From positions 1 to 6,929 of the forward strand of contig JARBTU010000089.1 in the NCBI GenBank assembly GCA_029240015.1: a stretch of DNA of 6,929 nucleotides, written 5' to 3'. The position numbers and the translations under genes were made by a program. The notes beneath the pieces were generated by a model, which saw nothing but the letters and a program-made list of their open reading frames with translations, was not told the origin of the DNA and did not search any database. This document shows positions 4,198 to 6,929 of this stretch, in pieces. Each line of letters opens with the position of its first letter. The first letter of the stretch is position 1. Source of the DNA: Oscillospiraceae bacterium. Lineage in GTDB: Bacteria; Bacillota; Clostridia; Oscillospirales; Ruminococcaceae.

Positions 4198-5604
4198 ATG
4201 CCAGACGTATTAATAGCAATATCTATTGGAGTTATTGTCTTATTTGGAGTAGTTGTGGCTTTGCTGTCACGGTATCGCAAATGTCCTTCGGATAAGGTTC
4301 TTGTAATTTACGGTAAAGTAGGTTCTGATTCCAGCGGGCAGAATCGGTCTGCAAAGTGTATCCATGGCGGTGCCGCATTTATAGTACCGGTTATACAAGC
4401 ATATCAGTATATGGATTTGACTCCGATTTCTTTAAATGTAGATTTAAAGAACGCGCTATTCAAGCAAAATATTCGTGTTGACGTTCCGTCCAGATTTACA
4501 GTATGTATTTCAACCGAGCCTGGAGTAATGCAAAACGCAGCGGAGAGATTGTTAGGTCTACAGCAAGTTGAAATTCAGGATTTGGCGAAAGACATTATAT
4601 TCGGTCAGTTGCGTCTTGTAATTGCAATGATGGATATTGAAGAAATTAATACAGACCGCGACAAATTTTTGGCTTCTGTTTCAAACAATGTTGAAATTGA
4701 GCTCAAAAAGATTGGCCTTCGTCTTATCAATGTAAACGTAACAGACATTAATGATGAATCAGGCTACATCCAAGCGCTAGGTAAAGAAGCAGCAGCGAAA
4801 GCTATCAACGACGCTAAAAAATCGGTTGCGGAAAAAGACAGAGATGGTGCCATCGGAGAGGCAAACGCACAAAGAGATCAGCGTATTGAAGTTGCTGCCG
4901 CTGACGCTACAGCTATTACGGGTGAAAATGATGCAAAAGTGGCGGTTGCCCAATCTGACGCGAGTCGCCGTGAAAAAGAAGCTGAAGCGCTTCGTTTAGC
5001 AACTGCGGCTGAAAAAGTACAGGCGGCAAAAGCGTTGCAGGAAGCATATGTTGCGCAACAGGAAGCAGAACAAACCCGTGCGGCGCTTGAACGCGCTTCA
5101 CAACAGGCGGATGTTATCGTAAAAGCTGAAATCGCGAAGCAACAAGCTGAAATCGCTGCTGAGGCAGAGGCCGAAGTAACACGCCGCGAAGCGAGAGGTG
5201 AGGCGGATGCGATTTATGCTAAAATGGAAGCACAGGCGAAAGGTATCCAAGAAATCCTTACAAAGCAAGCGGCCGGTATGCAACAGCTTGTTTCCGCTGC
5301 AGGGGGAGATCCAGATGCTGCGGTTAAGCTTATTATTGCTGATAAATTGCAAGAACTTGCGAAAATTCAGGTCGAAGCTATCAAAAATATAAAAATTGAT
5401 AAAGTTACTGTTTGGGATAGCATGGGGAACGGTACAGGAACACCTGCAACGGCGGAATTTCTGTCGGGAATGTTAAAGGCGGTTCCTCCGATGAATGATT
5501 TATTTAAACAAGCAGGAATGGAATTGCCAAGTTTCTTAGGTAAAGATGCTGCTTCCTCAGAAGTTATCGTAGAAAGTACACCCGAGCAAACAGTAAAAAA
5601 CTAA
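4198..5604 (+). CDS. floT: Flotillin-like SPFH-domain protein
   Basis: The protein has 468 residues. An N-terminal hydrophobic anchor (about 4-24) is followed by a 'RYRKCP' basic/Cys junction and an SPFH/band-7 domain (about 28-200). A long Ala/Glu-rich coiled coil (about 200-360) has the repeated EA pattern typical of flotillins, for example KAINDAKKSVAEKDRDGAIG and AEIAAEAEAEVTRREARGEA. The C-terminal tail contains DKVTVWDSMGNG (401-412), often conserved in bacterial flotillins. The family forms membrane-attached oligomers that organise microdomains and influence fluidity and cell-envelope processes. I chose ATG 4198 because AGGAGG (4186-4191) stands 6 nt upstream; the frame stays open back to a TTG at 4141 but without a comparable ribosome binding site. 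It is slightly shorter than B. subtilis FloT, mostly at the C-terminus. It is probably co-transcribed with the OB-fold gene from the promoter at 3785-3813. Confidence 0.95.
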   Translation: MPDVLIAISIGVIVLFGVVVALLSRYRKCPSDKVLVIYGKVGSDSSGQNRSAKCIHGGAAFIVPVIQAYQYMDLTPISLNVDLKNALFKQNIRVDVPSRFTVCISTEPGVMQNAAERLLGLQQVEIQDLAKDIIFGQLRLVIAMMDIEEINTDRDKFLASVSNNVEIELKKIGLRLINVNVTDINDESGYIQALGKEAAAKAINDAKKSVAEKDRDGAIGEANAQRDQRIEVAAADATAITGENDAKVAVAQSDASRREKEAEALRLATAAEKVQAAKALQEAYVAQQEAEQTRAALERASQQADVIVKAEIAKQQAEIAAEAEAEVTRREARGEADAIYAKMEAQAKGIQEILTKQAAGMQQLVSAAGGDPDAAVKLIIADKLQELAKIQVEAIKNIKIDKVTVWDSMGNGTGTPATAEFLSGMLKAVPPMNDLFKQAGMELPSFLGKDAASSEVIVESTPEQTVKN

Positions 5605-5652
5605 ACTTAAATTATTTGATATGAAATATGGATGTTTTAAACAATACATACA

Positions 5653-5694
5653 AACTAAATCCGGTTTTGAGTTAACTCAAAACCGGATTTAGTT
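5653..5694. terminator. Perfect 42-bp palindrome, probable bidirectional terminator after floT
   Basis: The two 21-nt halves (5653-5673 and 5674-5694) are exact reverse complements meeting at GTTAAC, so the stem has only a minimal loop. It lies about 50 nt after the floT stop and about 50 nt after the stop of the convergent hydrolase gene. The downstream T-run is poor (GTTTCG on the plus strand), so termination is inferred mainly from position and stem strength. Confidence 0.72.
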
Positions 5695-5745
5695 GTTTCG
5701 TAAATACTTAGAATGCAGAGATATGTAATCCTCAGATTATACGCA

Positions 5746-6564
5746 CTAAGACTCTTCAATAAACTGTGTCAGCTCTTTATTAAACAAATCTTTCTGGTCA
5801 TAGAATAAAAAGTGACCGCATGCTTCAAAAGGAACTAGTTTAGCATTTCGAATGGCGTTCTTTTGTGCCACCGCCAATGGATACAGGCAGACTTGGTCAT
5901 TCAAACCATGCAGAATGACAGTAGGAACATTGATTGTTTTTAAGTCGTCAAATAGTCCTTCTTCGTCAAGCCAAGTGTTTGCAACAGCAGCGGTACCCCA
6001 GCTAGACGCTTGCAATCCCAGCTGAAAGATCCAATCTGAGAGCTGCTCGGTAACATGCCTGTAAAAAATCATATTTCCAAATCCTCTGAGCATATTCGGT
6101 CGGTCGCTGTAGGTGCCTTGGATGATGTCTATAACAGCCTGTCTTGGCAAGCCATATGGGAAATAGGGACGCTGGATAAGGCTCGGAGCTGCCGCCGCAA
6201 AAAGTCCAAGCTTGGATACTCCGTAGCCGTTATGTCTGGCCATGTATCGAACGCAGATTGCACCTCCTGTTGAGTGTCCGCCAAGTGTAAAATTTTGCAG
6301 TTTTAGGGCGTCTACAACACTTCTAACGTCATCTGCAAGTCGATTGTAATCATAACCGCTCCAAGGCCTGTCAGATAAGCCAAACCCTCTGATATCCATT
6401 CCAATACATCGATAGCCCTGCTTTGGAAGTTCGTTAAACTGGTATTCAAACAAATTATGGTTTCCCGGCCATCCATGGATAAATAGAATTGTCTTGTTGC
6501 CAGTCGGATTAAGATCTTCCACATAAATGTTAACATTCGGTTCAACGCCAACATAAAATCCCAT
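5746..6564 (-). CDS. Alpha/beta hydrolase (non-haem chloroperoxidase/esterase-like)
   Basis: A complete 272-residue alpha/beta hydrolase fold protein. The oxyanion-hole motif HGWPGN is at 30-35, and 'DIRGFGLSDRP' (57-67) is typical of the haloperoxidase/esterase branch. The nucleophile elbow GGHSTGG (95-101) carries Ser98. Asp223 (HGLNDQV) and His251 (ACGHFLFY) complete the triad. A cap region (about 125-200) rich in aromatic residues would shape the substrate pocket. There is no signal peptide, so it acts in the cytosol, probably on an ester or related small substrate; the exact substrate cannot be read. The ATG at 6564 is preceded on its strand by AAAGGGGGT, about 11 nt away. It is a single gene convergent with floT. 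I found no convincing promoter in the 108 nt upstream, only AT-rich sequence. Confidence 0.92.
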   Translation of the reverse strand: MGFYVGVEPNVNIYVEDLNPTGNKTILFIHGWPGNHNLFEYQFNELPKQGYRCIGMDIRGFGLSDRPWSGYDYNRLADDVRSVVDALKLQNFTLGGHSTGGAICVRYMARHNGYGVSKLGLFAAAAPSLIQRPYFPYGLPRQAVIDIIQGTYSDRPNMLRGFGNMIFYRHVTEQLSDWIFQLGLQASSWGTAAVANTWLDEEGLFDDLKTINVPTVILHGLNDQVCLYPLAVAQKNAIRNAKLVPFEACGHFLFYDQKDLFNKELTQFIEES

Positions 6565-6672
6565 GTAAAATAATACCCCCTTTAATAAGATTGCTCTAAC
6601 AATAGATTATTCACCGGAGGATTCATATATTCGTGTTTGTATCATAGGTATAAACCATTATTTATTCTATTT

Positions 6673-6709
6673 AAAAAACCTTGCAAGTACTAAACTTGCA
6701 AGGTTTTTT
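6673..6709. terminator. Strong rho-independent terminator for the right-edge minus-strand gene
   Basis: Arms 6673-6688 and 6694-6709 pair perfectly over 16 bp with a 5-nt loop (ACTAA) and are flanked by A6 and T6 runs, so the hairpin is functional in either direction. The hydrolase gene starts to its left and is transcribed leftward, so the signal most sensibly ends the gene on the right, whose stop lies 53 nt away. It also insulates the hydrolase from read-through. Confidence 0.87.
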
Positions 6710-6762
6710 ATTAAAAGCGATAACTAGCCTGTAGATGCAGTTTGATGTTATGACACAATGGA

Positions 6763-6929
6763 TTAATACTTCCCAAACTCGCTGTCATTTAGAACAATGT
6801 CGTAACTTTGCCCTACGCCACTAAAATTATCCTGATCTTTCTCTGAAAAAGTAATCTTATTATGTAATATTTGCTCATGATCGTATGGATCTTTCATGTG
6901 GGACAATGTATGGGAATTCTTTGCTGTTT
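6763..6929 (-). CDS. C-terminal end of an unidentified protein (5' end outside window)
   Basis: On the minus strand an open frame runs from the right edge to TAA at 6765-6763, giving 54 residues. It includes MKDPYDHEQILHNKITFSEK and SYDIVLNDSEFGKY at the C-terminus. The other two minus-strand frames close within about 60 nt of the edge, and a strong terminator follows 53 nt after this stop, which supports a real gene end. The visible part is polar with many Asp, Lys and His residues and no membrane segment. I do not recognise the family, and a complete short gene starting at the internal Met (residue 11) cannot be excluded. Confidence 0.5.
   Translation of the reverse strand, partial: TAKNSHTLSHMKDPYDHEQILHNKITFSEKDQDNFSGVGQSYDIVLNDSEFGKY

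Overview
The window looks like chromosomal DNA from a low-to-moderate-GC Firmicute, most likely a Clostridia-class anaerobe. The grounds are strong AGGAGG-type ribosome binding sites, textbook TTGACA/TATAAT promoters, AT-rich spacers with hairpin terminators, and the protein families present. I cannot name a genus.

Layout, left to right. (a) Positions 1-362 hold the tail of one small XRE-type helix-turn-helix protein and a complete 70-residue paralogue, in tandem on the plus strand. (b) Positions 461-2984 hold a GntR/FadR-subfamily (FCD-domain) regulator followed by ilvD, dihydroxy-acid dehydratase. Each gene has its own sigma-A-type promoter, and each -35 box is flanked by two copies of the same octamer in opposite orientations (GACATCAT / ATGATGTC). 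This suggests the regulator controls both itself and ilvD. A bidirectional terminator closes the unit at 3001-3042. (c) Positions 3129-5604 hold a minus-strand XRE regulator with a TPR-like C-terminal part, diverging from a small NfeD-type OB-fold gene and a flotillin gene (floT). The same perfect 6-3-6 palindrome, GTAAAT-N3-ATTTAC, sits 3-4 nt downstream of the -10 box of both divergent promoters. This predicts autoregulation and control of the flotillin operon by the XRE protein. (d) A perfect 42-bp palindrome at 5653-5694 separates floT from a convergent alpha/beta hydrolase (5746-6564, minus). (e) A strong hairpin terminator at 6673-6709 follows the C-terminal end of an unidentified minus-strand gene that runs off the right edge.

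The enzymes are all from known families, and I see no mobile element, CRISPR array, tRNA or rRNA. The points most worth following are the two predicted regulator-operator circuits and the peculiar start of the NfeD-like gene. At that start, a well-placed ribosome binding site leads into a nine-residue, tryptophan-rich reading frame instead of the OB-fold frame. It lies in an overlapping ATGAATGAATG repeat with an ATG in each of the three frames.
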